DNA of 64,000 bases from Gordionus sp. m RMFG-2023 (taxonomy: Eukaryota > Nematomorpha > Gordioida > Chordodea > Parachordodidae). This document shows, piece by piece, positions 1-13,600 of this stretch (the stretch's first letter is position 1; every line of letters starts with the position of its first letter). The notes under the pieces were generated by a model. That model was not told the origin of the DNA. It saw only the letters and a program-made list of their open reading frames with translations, and ran no database searches. Made by a program: the position numbers and the translations under genes. The stretch is taken from positions 1,619,985 to 1,683,984 of the forward strand of contig NC_088776.1 of NCBI RefSeq assembly GCF_954871325.1, written 5' to 3'.

Positions 1-160
1 GGAAAATAAACCGTTGCCGTGAATTCGATACTTTTCAAAAAATATCGAGTTGCGTTTCCCCAAAAAAGGAACGTAGTTACTTTATGAACGTTACTTTACG
101 GCACTGATTTGACAATAACTAATGTTCATCATTATCCGCCATTTACATAAAAGTGTTTTA
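1..160. repeat. Dispersed repeat copy 1 with hAT-like end
   Basis: This stretch recurs almost unchanged at 722-879. Read on the minus strand it contains CAGTGCCGTAAAGTAACG at about 89-106, a typical hAT-like terminus (CAGTG plus a GTAAC-rich subterminal region). A related end, CAGTGCTGTAAACGTTAC, lies near 1040-1060. No ORF is present, so it is probably a non-autonomous hAT fragment. Family assignment rests on the terminal motif only. Confidence 0.5.
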
Positions 161-721
161 AATTATTTTGCTAAAAAGCATAATGATTATTGGTTATAAT
201 CACATCAAACTTTAGATATATGGGCTTGTTGAAATCTTTCTTATAAAAAATAATTCCAACATAAATACAAACATAATGGTATATTTATTAATACTGCCCG
301 TAAATGTAATAGGAGGAATTGGGGGAAGGGAAGGAAGATGTATTTTAATAGAGATCATTTAACCTCCTTTTATCTCAATTTGTGTTGTTAAAACCGGCTT
401 GATTATAGCTTATTTTTGTAAAAAATTAAGATATTAGCCAAAATATATATTATGCCAGCAGCTTCGATGGTTTCATTTATAGATTTCCCTAAAACCTTTC
501 TGCGCTATCTGGGAGCGAATTTCGCCAAACGCTTGCGCGATATTTTTTGGGCAACCATTTATCAACACTAGGTACAATGTAACAAAATCAAATATATTAT
601 TATTTTTTTTTTGGCGGCGGCTTGCGTATATTTTAATCATCCTTATTTTTTTTATTCGCGCGATATACGTTTTTTTCTTTATAATAAATTGTTAAATATA
701 TTTGAATTATTTTATACTGGC

Positions 722-879
722 GGAAAATAAACCGTTGCCGTTATTTCGATACTTTTCAAAAAATATCGAGTTGCGTTTTCCCAAAAAAGGAACGTAGTTA
801 CTTTATGAACGTTACTTTACGGCACTGATTTGAAAATAATTAATGTTCATCATTACCCGCCATTTACATAAAAGTTTTA
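722..879. repeat. Dispersed repeat copy 2 with hAT-like end
   Basis: Second copy of the repeat at 1-160, in the same orientation and about 721 bp away, differing at only a few positions. It has the same CAGTGCCGTAAAG terminus on the minus strand. The two copies may be independent insertions or a local duplication of a hAT-like MITE. Confidence 0.5.
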
Positions 880-2518
880 AAAATTTATCTTCAATCTTAT
901 TATCTATAAAACTAATCTTTTTAAATATATATATATATTAAGTCGTTTCTTATTACTGTAAAGGAACGTCAATAACGCCGTTACTAACTTCTATACTTTC
1001 TTCTAGAGGTAAAGAGTAACGGTAACGCGTTTTTTTTGTAGTAACGTTTACAGCACTGTTATATTTTTTCAATTTTTTAGTGCAATATATATATACGCTA
1101 ATTTAAAAATATAAGTTTAATAAAAAAAATGCATATAATGCTAATCTCATGAAGCTATAATTAATTGGGATTTTCAGCAGGTATTCCTGTATCTTGGTTA
1201 GATAGGAATCATGTCTGATTTTGGAAAAGGAGGAATAAATGGGGGAGAGGAGAAGGAGAATGCAGAAGTTTTTGGGGTAGTTTCTAAGCCAAAACATAAT
1301 AGATTCATTACGGAAAAAGGATCTGTGCTAAAAAAAATGTATCGGAGGCAGGGAAGATGGGGTAGGCGGATATCTAAAACTTTTACAAATAATTAAGTTC
1401 ATAATCTTAATTTAAGATGTTTTTTAAATATAAATTGATATCCAAGTTTTAAAAGTATAGTATAATTTTGAAATGAAAGACAGAAGAGAATGAAGAAGAA
1501 AATGAAGGAATAAAAAAGAAAGAAAGAAAGAAAGAAACAACAGGAAATAAAAAAAAAGAGAAAGTGAAAAGAGAAATAATAATTAAGAATATAGAATATT
1601 TATGCCAAAATTATACTTTGATATATATAACTATAATATTAGAGGTTTCATAAAACAATCGCTTACACCCGCATCTGGCCGAAATGTGTAAAAAGTCAAA
1701 TATCAAAAATTAAATACTTAAATCAGAGTTTATATAAAAAGTAACGTGTGATCCAAAGATTCGACGATCCCGAACTCGATACCAATTTTTTTCCAAGTTA
1801 TCCGAATCGTCGGTCGGGTGTATTTTAACTCAAAATCATAATTTCCCGCCATTCTTAAATTTTTTTTTTTTTAAACTTAATCTCAATCTAAATGATTGTC
1901 GTAAGAAATGTCCTGGGAAAGCAAAGGGGTTGATTGGTTAACCCTAAAAATGGTAATAGCCAATAAGATGCCACCACTAATTTAAATAACAAAAATACAA
2001 ATAAAAATGGCCACTTGCTAGCCTAGGGCCAGGTCACTACTATATATAATTTTATTAATTAATTAATTTCTTACTTTGAACACTGGCCATCTGACAAATC
2101 GCCAGGAATATCCCGAAAAGCAAATATCTTTTATCGATATAATGGAACATGATTTCCCAGAAAAATTATTGGTTCTAATCCGCGAATTTTTTTTTTCTTC
2201 CTGGAATATATGGAGAAGCACTGTATGATTTACGATCCGATATGTTATTCCTTCTTTTCCTATTTTTTTTTGATGTCGGGAAGCAAGGGTTCAGTTGAAA
2301 TAATATCTTCTATAAAAATATGAAAATTTAAAAAAAAAAAAATTGAATAAGAAGAAGTCAGATTAAATGATCAATAATTTAAAGAAATTGATTGTTCCAA
2401 AAAACAAAAAAAAATTCCTTGGAGGCTAGGGTTAAAAATAAACTATGTTTTCCATTTCATAAAAATTATTACCATTTTTAAAAAATTATTATAATCTCCT
2501 AATCAAATATTTTGTTTC
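880..2518. other. AT-rich stretch without a supported gene
   Basis: It holds a third hAT-like end near 1040-1060, a short GAAA tract at about 1516-1537 and AT-rich DNA. A 61-codon plus-strand reading frame at 1211-1396 is somewhat richer in G and Gly/Lys codons than its surroundings, but it has no recognisable motif and I do not call it a gene. Confidence 0.4.
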
Positions 2519-2538
2519 ACTTTCTTTCTTTCTTTCTT

Positions 2539-2631
<93 letters not shown>

Positions 2632-2664
2632 ATCTTGCTTTCTTGCTTTCTTGCTTTCTTTCTA
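2519..2664. repeat. (CTTT)n microsatellite
   Basis: About 145 bp of nearly pure CTTT repeats, with CTTG variants at the right end. The apparent Phe/Leu/Ser-rich reading frame across it comes from the repeat. Confidence 0.95.
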
Positions 2665-3249
2665 TGGTTAAAATTTCTTCCATTTTTACAAGATTTATCA
2701 TTAATTTATTGCTCAAATTTCTATTAATTTATTGCTTAATTTTCTAGATTTTTAATCATTGCCCTAATGTTCCGAATTTGGAACTCAAAACCTTGACCAT
2801 CTGTAACTCATGACAAGAATCGGAGCCAGACCTCTATTAAAAAAAAATTAAAAACTCTAATTAGACAGCCATCATTTAAAAAAAATTACTAAGAATTTGG
2901 AGAATATAAAACAACCCATTAATTAAATTTTTCTAAAATTTAGTGTTGTATCGCTTAGCTCTCTAAAAACTAACAGATACATTATGAAAAGGAGCAGTTA
3001 CATTTCTTTTTTTTTGAATCGTACACCCCCCTATAAATAAAGACATATCTTAATATTTATTCTTGATTTAACATTTTTACTTTTTTTCTTCATAATTTAA
3101 AATTTTTAGGGTATTCGTAAACGCCGTTATCAAATTTAACACTTTTTTTTGGTGAGGGGGTGGAAAAATCTTATTCATAAATACGAGGGACAGAAGATAG
3201 CATCAACAACGCGCACGCGCATTATAAAGCAGAGGCAACCCCATAGTTC

Positions 3250-3566
3250 GGTTCGGATCCTCTAGGGAGTTCGGTCTATTTTTGAATATCGGATTCAAAC
3301 ATAGAGCATAAAAGTTCCCAATCGGGAACAGCGCCATTGCTCGCCATTGATTGAGGAAATTTCTTTAGGGCACGGAAAAATGGAACGATTTTAAATAAGA
3401 AAAATCCCCCCATTATTCCGGTTCGAATCTTTTAGGAAGTTTGGTCTATTTTTAAATCTCGGATTCAAACATAGAGTCGAAGTTCCTAATCGGGAACAGA
3501 GCGCTATTGCTCGCCATTGATTGAGGAAATTTCTTTAGGGCACGGAAAAATGGAACGAGTTTAAAT
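3250..3566. repeat. Tandem duplication, two 147-bp units
   Basis: Units at 3250-3396 and 3420-3566 (period 170) are about 90% alike by eye. Each begins GGTTCG(A/G)ATC, resembling a pol III B box, and ends with the same GGAACGA-TTTAAAT segment. No tRNA fold is evident. They could be two copies of a short SINE-like unit. Confidence 0.7.
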
Positions 3567-4942
3567 AGTCAAATTATTTTTTTGGTATAAAACATAAATA
3601 ATTAAAATAAAATTTCTTACTTTATTCTTCGCAAAAAAGGGTTATCTTCAAACGGAATAAAAACTTTTAATAACTTTTTAAGTAAAATTTATAATAAATT
3701 TAAATCTTTTATAAAAGTTAAAAATTTAAGTTATTTCTTTGTATTTATATATATATAATCAAATTACATAATATATTTTGGAAAAAATATACTATATTTT
3801 TCAAAATTTTTCTAAAAAAATTTAAAATTCAAAGTTATTCCTATTTTTTTACCCTGTTTATAATGACTAATTTGATTTTTTTTATAAAATATTATAAAAT
3901 TTAATTTTATATTTTTTAAAATTTTATAAAAAAATGAATTATTTTTTTTATTATCAAAACATATATATTTATATATATATGTAACAAATATTTTATTGAT
4001 CTATAATGATGTTATTACAATATTTATTTAAAGAAGATCACTTTATTTAAGTCCAAATAAATACAAGAATATCTATATATATATTAATATTGTATTATTT
4101 TTTTCTCCTATAGCTTGAACATAGTAATAATATTTGTAAAAAAATTTTTAAACAATTATCTTATTTTCATTTTTATTATAATTATTTATAAAATATATAT
4201 ATAAAAATGGATTTATCTTAATTAAATTTCCAAAAAAAAATACAATTTAATTGATCATTTATATTTTAAGATCTCTTTATAAAAAAATAATTATTTTTTA
4301 AATATTATATTTTAAATTAATTAATTAATTAAAATTAATAACCCTATTTTTTGAATAAGAAATCTTAGAAAAATATCATTTTTTTAAAAATAAATAAATA
4401 TCTATTGTATTGTTAGTTACGTAAATGTACCTTTTCACTAATGAAGTAAAGTGGGAGGGGAGATAAGGTTTGCTTCCAATTAGTCATTAACACCGGAAGT
4501 AGAATGGGATTATTTTAATCTCTACGTGAGATTTTTCGATTTAATAAAACAACAGGAAGGAATATACCTTTCCATCCACCAGGGTTTCCTTTAGCAGGGC
4601 ATAGTCTTAAGAGTCGAACCCAGAAAAGTGGCATATATATAAATTTAGTATATAAAATAATGGAGGGGGGGGGGAGTTAATTAAACGAAAGTTATTCAGA
4701 AGCGGTGTAATCGAGTGAGATATTATATTTAATTAACCATTAATTTTTAAATTTAGGAGATGATCATAAATGATTCGTTACATTTGCTAGTTACATATGC
4801 TAGTTACATTTGCTCGTTACATTTGCAAAAAAAGAGGAAGATATTTAAATAAGTTAGTAAATTTGAATTTAGGGAATTCTAAAATTAAAAAAAAATACAA
4901 TTGCTCATAGTTAATAAATTATATACATATATATGTATGTGT
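3567..4942. other. AT-rich stretch, no gene seen
   Basis: Very AT-rich with many TATATA and poly-A/T stretches. It contains a 10-base poly-G run at 4665-4674 and a small iterated TTACATTTGCTCG-like motif near 4778-4828. No coding signal was found on either strand. Confidence 0.5.
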
Positions 4943-5515
4943 GTTAGTGTCATTGTGTTTTTTTTTTCACGGTAAATGTGTTATTTTTTCGACTAGAGAG
5001 CCTTTTTTTTAAAATTTAACAATAACTGATTTTACCGGTAATACATTAAAGAAAGAAAGAAAAAAACATGTTTGGAGTACTTATCTTATGAATTATCAGG
5101 CTAATTCAACATTATAGCCAGGAAAATATATGGCCTAGGCTTCGAGATTTGGCCAATAGATGTTCAATCCTACGTGACTTCTATGAGCAGAATCTTTAGG
5201 GCTACCATAATATTTTTTCTGGATAAAATACTGAAGTTAGCCGTTTTTTAAAAAAAATAGGCTTCAAATTGAACCGTTTTTAACAACACCATGAACAATA
5301 GACATTTTGCTATTAACCCTTTGAGTCATTTATTGTTTATGTATACAAAAATTTATGGAGAATCTAATATAAATTATTTATATTAAGTTCAAAAGGTTCA
5401 CGAAAAAAATTATTTGTAATTCATAAGAGTAAGGTATTGGTGACGTCACACAATTTCCGGTAAAATCAGATTTCTAAATTTTAAAAAATAACACATTTCC
5501 AGAAAAAAACACGTT
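4943..5515. mobile_element. Long-inverted-repeat MITE (TTAG family), nested copy
   Basis: The ends match the family best seen at 22295-22645: GTTAGTG and TGTTATTTTTTC on the left, and AAAAAATAACACATTTCC on the right. The interior shares the ATTTTACCGG and CATGTTTGGA blocks. A second element (about 5095-5291) lies inside it. There is no ORF; the family is non-autonomous and its transposase is not identified. Confidence 0.6.
5095..5291. mobile_element. hAT-type MITE (AGTGTTGTTAAA family), degraded copy
   Basis: It carries the family's diagnostic interior (AGCCAGGAAAATAT, TTCGAGATTT, AATCTT-AGGG, TGGATAAAATACTGA) and ends AACCGTTTTTAACAACACC. It sits inside the TTAG-family MITE. The left end is eroded. 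Family membership is by comparison with copies at 9949, 13692, 14256 and 50937. Confidence 0.6.
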
Positions 5516-5529
5516 GAATGAATCTCTTC

Positions 5530-5960
5530 TATCCGGATGAAACCCTGACAGATCTTATATGGGCTCTTATTTTTGATTCCACTAGGAAAATCCGTGCCTA
5601 TAGTATATCTTGGAAAAGAAAACCGGGCTCCCCAAAAAAAATTAGAAAGAGCGATATTGTCCTAAGCATCGAGATTTCGCTAATAGATGTCCCAAAAACC
5701 TTTGTTCTTTCTACAAAACAAAAATCTTCAGGCTCGCGTAGTAATACTATTCTGCAGAGTTGTTAAAAGATACTCTTTAAATGGATCTAGATACAATATA
5801 CATCGTCTAAAATAGTATCTAGATACAGATATTTTAATAAAAAAATAGATCTAGATACAGATACCACATTTTTATATCAGTATCTAGATCCTTTAACAAC
5901 TCTGCTATTCTGGATGAAATATTCGAGTTAGTCAGTTTTTTAAACAATTTAACAACAACT
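5530..5960. mobile_element. hAT-type MITE (AGTGTTGTTAAA family), split copy
   Basis: The flanks of the insertion at 5755-5904 both carry family interior sequence: a TCGAGATTTCGCTAATAGAT-like block and AAATCTTCAGG on the left; TGGATGAAATATTCGAG and AATTTAACAACAACTA on the right. The element was therefore split by a later insertion. The left border is approximate. Confidence 0.5.
5755..5904. mobile_element. hAT MITE (CAGAGTTGTTAAA family)
   Basis: A 150-bp element with termini CAGAGTTGTTAAA and TTTAACAACTCTG in inverted orientation. It is flanked on both sides by the exact 8-bp repeat CTATTCTG, the target duplication length of hAT transposases. The interior is a run of TCTAGATACAGATA-type motifs. 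A second copy lies at 17709-17864. The exact TSD indicates a fairly recent insertion. Confidence 0.88.
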
Positions 5961-6612
5961 AGAGGCGAAAATAACATAATCCTATTAAATTAAATATCTT
6001 CAACACAATTTAATCACCATAACTTAAAAATATGTTATGTATATTTTATTATTAATATTATACACATAACCTTTTTTTTCTAAATTATACTAAATATATA
6101 TATTAATTTATAATTAAAAAAATTTGAAATAAATTTATAGTTCCATCTTTAACAGCTTTAATCTGTCAAAGTAAATAAGAATTTCATTAAAATAATTAAG
6201 CCTTATTTTTTAGAGTATTTTTTTTTTAAAAACTTTTTCACAATATCTTATTATTTTTTTTTAGATAATGTTTATATATTTATCAGCTTAAATATTTAAT
6301 TTTTTACAAAAGCACGCATGCGTATTAAATTATTTTTTCTTTTTCCAGTTAATAGAGTAGGTTTTTGAATCATGTGAACAATCACCCCATGCTGACATCT
6401 TGACATACCACGTGCTAAATAAATCGCACAGAAATGAGTCCTTAAAGGATTTAGAAACTGATTTCGAATCCTTGAAAAAAATTTCTAAAGTAGGGATATC
6501 TAGTATCGGGAATTTAAAAATTTCTAAGAAGTGAGCTGATTTGGAGTTTAGTTCCTGTTCCAAACCTTAATTCAGTTTCTAAGAGGTTTTTAATCCTAAC
6601 TACATATATAAC

Positions 6613-7075
6613 TAGGGACCCGAACCGTTATTTATAACGGTTCAGTATGTAAAAAATAATAATGGTTACGTTTTGGTAACGGTTCTAAAGAAAATTTTTA
6701 TAAAGGTTAGGTTAGGTTCAGCTAATTATAAAGGTTTGTAAAGGTTCATTACGGTTAGAAATTTTTTTTTTATTGACGCAACACTATCGTCTAATTTATT
6801 TTTATTATAAGCATCTACGAATTATATATATAAAACAAATATATATGATGTTAAAATAACTCTTTACAGAGACTTATGTTGCGGGAACCGCCAGTACTAT
6901 AAGAGTAAGTTTATATAATTCTGGATATTCAAATTATTTCCATTTCTAAAATATAAAAACTGAACAGGTTTAAACCGGTTTAACTTTTTTTAAATAAAAA
7001 ATTTTTTTCTTCAAAAAAATAATTATATTGGTTCGGTTACGGTTATAACGGATTATAATGGTCCAAGGAACGCGT
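6613..7075. mobile_element. Putative hAT-like non-autonomous element with AACCGTTA repeats
   Basis: It begins TAGGGACCCGAACCGTTA and closes with GGATTATAATGGTCC, a loose inverted match to the start. The interior repeats GGTTA/TAACC and AACGGTT motifs in both orientations. No ORF. It resembles the other low-complexity, self-complementary elements in the window, but the borders are approximate and no TSD was verified. Confidence 0.4.
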
Positions 7076-9948
7076 TCATCCTTTGAGTCGCGATAATGTT
7101 AGGAATTTTGATTATCAGAAATGAGAGGAATTTTCTCACAAAATAGAACTCTATTTTTGCAGTGTAATTTATTAGAATATAAAGTTGTCGAAATAGAGAG
7201 AGTGGTGACAGGTATAGCTATATTCCGCCACGATGGATAGGATAAGCGTAAAAGTATAAAAGAAAAAATTGTATCCGATTTCGAATTAAGGTGTCTGACA
7301 TCTAGGCCTCTTTAGCCGGAAGCCTTCTATAGCTCGAATTAATTTGTTGATCTTAAATTCCGAATTAACAATATTTTTGGGAGATTTTTTTATCATTTAA
7401 ATTATTCAGAACAGCTGTTTAAAAAAAAATAGGGCGAGTCAGGGAAACTACTATACTAGAAAAGATATAACAATCTGCTGAGAGGTGTTAGGATCTAAAC
7501 ATCTTGGGAGTAAATTTACAGTAAGCCGTAATCAGTTGTTAGGCTCTGAGTAAAGATTATTGTCCGCTAAACTAATATCAAATCTAATATTCTTCACTTT
7601 GTAAACTGTTCGCGATACATTGTAAACTTCCCTAATTGCGATCAAAAAAATACCCATGTAACAGATTTACTATTAAACCCAGGAGATAATGAGACAACTT
7701 CTATCATGCCATTTCCCTCTTTCAGATAAGGATTCGCTAAAAAAAAACGCTTCTAATTTACCTCCCCTTACCCTTCATTCTCCAAAGAATAGTTTATCTT
7801 TTTATACGAGAAATATTTCAGAAAGGCTAATCTTTCCAACGATTCCTCATTAATAAATTCCTCAAAGCTGCTTTGATTTTGATTGAATTTATTATTTATT
7901 AACCAAAAATAAGCGTCAAGTCGTGTAAATTTAATTTTATCATTTTACATTTTCATGATAGATGATGGGTACATAGGTTCAGGTTTAACCCCCCCCTCCC
8001 CCCCCCCCTCACCGCTAACTCTATCTCCACAATGGGTTATAACTTATTAATCCGTCAATAACTTTCATCTTTCGAATATTAATATTAACTCCTAAATAAT
8101 GGTTACTTATCAATATATCTTCGGAAACTCATCCCCCCACCACCTTTCCTATATATTTTAGAGGTGATGTCTCGAAATCATAATCATCATTATGACAATG
8201 GAATGAATAAATAATATGAGGGTTTAATAATGGGATAATTTTTTATTTTTAGATTTATTTAATTTATAGATTATAGCAAATTTTGGGTCTCATTTGTGTT
8301 TACTCAATTTGTGCGTCATGTCGCTTGGTGGAAATTTTATTTTACAAGCATATAAGTTTTATATAATAAATGAAACACGAAAAGCTAATTTTTAGGAAAA
8401 AATTAAGCCAAAGTAACTAATAAATTTTGTATTAAATGGACACAAAATTAATACTTAATTTAATATTTAATTTAATATCTAATTTTTTTTTTTTTTGAAA
8501 ATATATATATATATATATATAAAGTAAATAGTATTTATGACCTTAAAGTAAAAATTAGTGGAAAAAATATAGAGGTATAATCATCATCAAATTAATGGGG
8601 GAATGATTTATTATACCCACTTATGAAAGCCATTATATATATTTTTTACGTGTGTGACTATTTTTATTTTTGTTTTGACATAAAAAATCTAAAAAAACAC
8701 TAACCATTGTAAAATTATCATTTATTTATGAAGAAGTCATTTTTAATTTTGATTTCGTAATTGTGAACATAAAGGCTTTCATCGACCATTTTAAGGGAGG
8801 TGGAAGGGAGGAGTGGGCATATATTTTGGATAAATATCGTTATTTGGGTATAAATTTAGTGCGCTGATGTAAGTTAAACTGTTTAACCAAAAATAATGCG
8901 TGTGTTTCAAATCATTCTATCTTTACTCCCATAAAACGGTTTCGTCATATTTGTTGTCCCCGGAAAATTACTACTCAATTACTAAATTTTTAGATATTAT
9001 GGTCGGTCTATAAAAATAAATTTTTATTATAAGGGGGTTTATTCATCGACCTACATGAAATCTCTGAGTAACATGTCGTAACTCAGCCAAGAGGACCTTT
9101 CCAAAGGCTCTTCATAGATCTTTAAGTGAAGATTTACAGAATTTTTGATGTTTACTTCATAATCCCTTGGAATTCTTAAGCGCAATAAAAAATGAAGAAT
9201 TACCAAATAATTTTTCTAATAAAAGATGGTCACGAGATCACGATTCAATAGAATTTCTAAATTTATATCCACTTTGGAAAGGCATTTTCTTTTCTTCTAT
9301 AAGAATAGCTAACAAGAAGATTTGAACAAGATCAGAGGGATGGATCTCTGGTTAGAGTTGGCATAAAATTTTTTATAAGCCTTTTAGAAATCTTCATTTA
9401 CAATTATGGTTCCATTTCGGGAACCTAACTATGAAGAATAGGTGACCCTGATATGTTATTTTCCACTCATAGAGCTCGAAATAAAAAAAATCTTGAAAAA
9501 AAACAAATGCTAAAAACTAGAATTTTTGATGAATTATTAGCCAAACTTAAGAAATATTTTCTGTATAAAAAATTTTTTTTATGCATAAATTTTGGTTGAA
9601 TCATCAAAGATTTATGCCAAATTTCTGGCGAAGAAAAAAACAAATTCCTATGCTTAACTGAAGATTTTAATCTATTTGATTAAACTCTGGAATAAGATGG
9701 AAAAACAATCTACAAAGATCAGAAAATTATAAAATTTTTCAAATATTTATAATTTTTTATTATTGAAGAATTTTTTTTTGCTGTATAAAAAATATCACAA
9801 AAAAAAAGATATTTAAGATTCGTTAGTGTGGAATTTTAGATAAAACTTGAAGCATTCTGGCGAAAATCTTTTATTTAAGTATAAATCGAAAAATATTACT
9901 ATTCCTGTTTCTAAATTATATATGCCCTGACACGCAAGTAGTGTTGTT
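7076..9948. other. Stretch without a supported gene
   Basis: Moderately AT-rich DNA with poly-C runs at about 7989-8008 and a TA repeat near 8502-8520. Reading frames are short and show no protein motif. I see no RNA gene. Confidence 0.4.
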
Positions 9949-10153
9949 AAAAGGCCCGTTTTGAGCCGATTTTTTTAAAAAAACGACTAACCCAATATTT
10001 TAGCCAGAAAAATACTGCACTAAATTTCAAGATTAACATATGTCTAGATCTTTATTTTCCTTCTTATAAGCAAAATCTTCAGTTTTTTCTGGATGTAGTA
10101 TCGAGTCAGCCGTTTTTAAAATCGGCTCAAAACTAGCCGTTAAACAACAATAC
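9949..10153. mobile_element. hAT-type MITE (AGTGTTGTTAAA family)
   Basis: It begins TAGTGTTGTTAAAAGG and ends GCCGTTAAACAACAATA, an inverted match. The flanks CACGCAAG (left) and CATGCAAG (right) form an 8-bp target duplication with one mismatch, as expected for hAT. The interior carries the family's AAATCTTCAG and TTTCTGGATGTAGTA blocks. About 205 bp, no ORF. Confidence 0.78.
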
Positions 10154-10302
10154 ATGCAAGATTCATATTTTTCAAAGTTAAACTTTATATAAAAAAGTAA
10201 ACTATTATTATTATTATTATTATATAAGTTTATCATTAATTATCAAAAGAGTCTCGTAAGAATATTTAGATATAATGAATCGGCTGGGTTTCAATATATA
10301 CA

Positions 10303-10617
10303 TTAGTGATCTGCATCGGGCCTAATTTACCCGGCCCGAACTAACCCGGTCCGAACTGACCCGGTTCGAACTGGCCCGGTCCGAACCCGCGATTTATTTA
10401 AATATAAGGAATTAATTTCTTATAATTACTCAAAATAAACGATACATGTTATTTGGCGTCTAACTTTCTATAAATAAAATCAACATATTTTTTGATTTTA
10501 CATAAAAAAAATTAAACATAAAATTGATAGCCGACCCGGCCGGATTTTCTTAAAAAATTATAATCCCGGTCCGGCCGGCCGGGTTCAGGCCGGGACCTAC
10601 TTTTGCAGATCTTCTAA
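10303..10617. mobile_element. hAT-like non-autonomous element with CCGGCCCGAAC repeats
   Basis: The ends TTAGTGATCTGCA and TGCAGATCTTCTAA are imperfect inverted repeats. Just inside them lie iterated ACCCGG(C/T)CCGAAC motifs on the left and CCGGCCGG motifs on the right, which pair with each other. The core is AT-rich with no ORF. hAT-like by terminus style; target duplication not verified. Confidence 0.55.
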
Positions 10618-13600
10618 TTTATTTTAAATCATGGCTCATAATTTTTCTCATTTCTTATATTATTATTTCATAAAAATAAATTTTTAATTTTCAAAATAAT
10701 TGATAAATTAAAAAGAATTATAAAAACATTTATATAAATTTTATCGTTTGATATCAACTTAGCGCCATCTATTAATTAATTATATATTTAAAAAATGAAT
10801 TTATACATTTTTTTAAAATATTATTATTTATCTAATCGATTTTTGAATTTAATTTATATTAAAATTTTAATTTGCTATAACAAAAATAATTTTTTGAATT
10901 TGGAAAATTCAAAAAAATTTCTAATAATTTTGACTCTTACAAAAGATTTCAACGATAAATATTTTTTTCTAAAATATTAATTTTAATCTTTTAAAGCAAT
11001 ACTTTAAAGAATCCTTTTGGCGATGAGCATTCTTTTCATTTGATGAAAATTGCAATGGGGAAGAAAAATAATTAACAATACTGTAAGGGTCACCATGAGA
11101 GGTTTTTAACCTCTTCAAATGAAATCTCCTTAGAAATTCCAATCTTTTTCAGCATCTCTCAGAGATCCTCGACACTATACTATTTTTTAAAAAAAAAATT
11201 TTTCTAATCATTTTTTTTCTTCTAGTTTCATTCTTTTTTTTCTTCTTAGTTCATTCTATTAATAATTTTTTTTTCTTCTTTTAAACACTATACGCAATAC
11301 ATTTTTCAAAAATGTATTTCAAATTTTTTTTAAGTAACTCTATTACAAATTACAAATACATTCTTATCTTTACCATTTTTAAAAAAAAAGTATTTGTATC
11401 TAATTATTTTTCGTTTCCAGTCAGAAGTTTGGATAAGAAAGACGATTTGCGAATCCTAATTTGGCGTAAATAAAAGTAAAATGGCTTTAGTTAGGAATGA
11501 CTTAAATGATGCATTTTAATTTTCTGTCCTTATAATAACGACAATAAAATATTAGCAATCAAGAGATAAGGGGAGTGATTGAATAATATATATAACATAA
11601 GTATATGCACACTGATAGAGGAAGCTACGCTAAAAAAAAATACTTTCAAATGTAACGACAGAAGTAACTACCGATTTTTCGAGTTAATTTTATAACTCTA
11701 AATACTTATATATAACGTTTCCTTTACATCATCCTCTCGTAGAAAACGTGTGTGCTTAGTCGAGGAAGATCCTTGGCGGGGCGCGTATTTTAATTCTTAA
11801 GTCCAAATTTATAAATACTATTATTATTGTGATATCTTCTTTTTTTTTCCTCGTGGAAGTTAATATTAAATTTGTATTATATTATTTTTCAAGGCCCATA
11901 ATTTTTATTTTTATTTAGACCTTGTATTTTCATTTAAATTACCCTTTAATTAAAATTTGCAACTCGGGGGAAATTATTTTGTATTGTAACTAGCTACTTT
12001 TGAAATGTAACGGCATTCAACCGTAGCTAATTACCCTTTTAAAGATAGACTCGTAACTTCTGAGTGCTTACTTTTCAATGGTAATGAACACTAATGTGCA
12101 AATTCTATTAGGGCTATTTACATCAAATCTTTTGTTGTTCCTTGGAAGCACAGTTTCTGATGTTTTTTGTGTCCTTTTAAATTTTTTTACAGTGTAATGG
12201 ATCATATCCACTGAAATCTAGTATGTAAGGAAGCGAGACGCCATCACATCCTAAGCCTAACGAGAAGAAAATCGTTAGTCAGAAAGAATGATCAGATTTT
12301 GCGTAGAAATTACTGAAAACCCGTCATACGATTTATTGATTATAATCTAATTGTGCCATTCTTCAAGGGAATCGCTCTAAATAACAAACTGAACCATTCC
12401 AAGGGAGTGTGGGTCTGCTAAGGTCCGGTTGACAATAGCTGTCCCAGGTTTTTTGAAGAATATTTTATAAGGCAACACAAACGTCTAGGTATATAAATCC
12501 TCACAAACTTATTCTCGACTCCATTTCTGCACGAAAGTTGTGCTTGGGAGGCCAGGATTAATCCCAAAATGTTAGCACCGCTGATTTCAGTTCAAACTAC
12601 CTAACCTATTCCCCATCTCAGTTATGGTTTTTCTACTATAAATATAAGCTATCTTTGATAAAAATATATGTATATATACTACATACAACACACATAGATT
12701 TATCGAAATTTTTTTATACAAAGATTATACTTTGAGATTAATTAAAAGAAAATGTTAATTTAATTATAATAAAAGTTATATTATTATAAGGTAAATATGG
12801 CAGGACAAATATAACAACTATTTTTAGAATAGTGTTTAATATATATTACAATATATTGGTATAATTTTACGATTTTCGTAAGTTATCTAATATAAAAAAA
12901 TGTAATTAATTTTAAAAATTTAGGTGTGTAAGTAAAGGGTTACAAAATTTTTATCAAATTACCATATTAATTATTGTACAATTTTGATATAAATTTAATT
13001 ACATTTAAAATAATATCATTGTATATACTTATATTTAGATACAAGCTTCAGGTAAATTTTGTTTCAAAAGTAGTTATATTATAACTGTAACCAGACCAGA
13101 TGCATTCATAGCTGTCAGTTTCTAGGGTTTTTTAAACGGAATAATTTGATTGATGTATAATTATTCTTTTTAACCCTCCCCCTCCTTGTATTCGCCATTT
13201 TTTAAAATTTAAAATTCCTCTCATAACGAAACGCGACCCAAAGATATTTTATCTTAATTTTTATTTTCGCAAAAACGATATCCACCCTTTCCGCATTTTA
13301 TCACTAACACTTATTTATGATCAGATGTTTTTTGTGTTGTTAAGGAAAAATCCAAATTTTATAAATATTTTATTTTAATAAAATCGATTTGATTTAAAAA
13401 AAATTGTCTAGTTAATAATTTCTTTTTCCTGTTCGCGATATTTACACGTCTCTGATTGGTCAGTTTAACTATTTTTTTTTTTTGTAAAAATATTTTTTTC
13501 GGGGAACTGAGAGTCATAAATTAACGACACATTACTCTTTTTTTTTTATATTTTAAGTCTCATAAATTATTTACAAAAAAAATAAGCTTTTAATTCGCTC

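Noticed and set aside
2512-2727. Reading frame rich in Phe, Leu and Ser
   Set aside because: It is a translation of the CTTT microsatellite.
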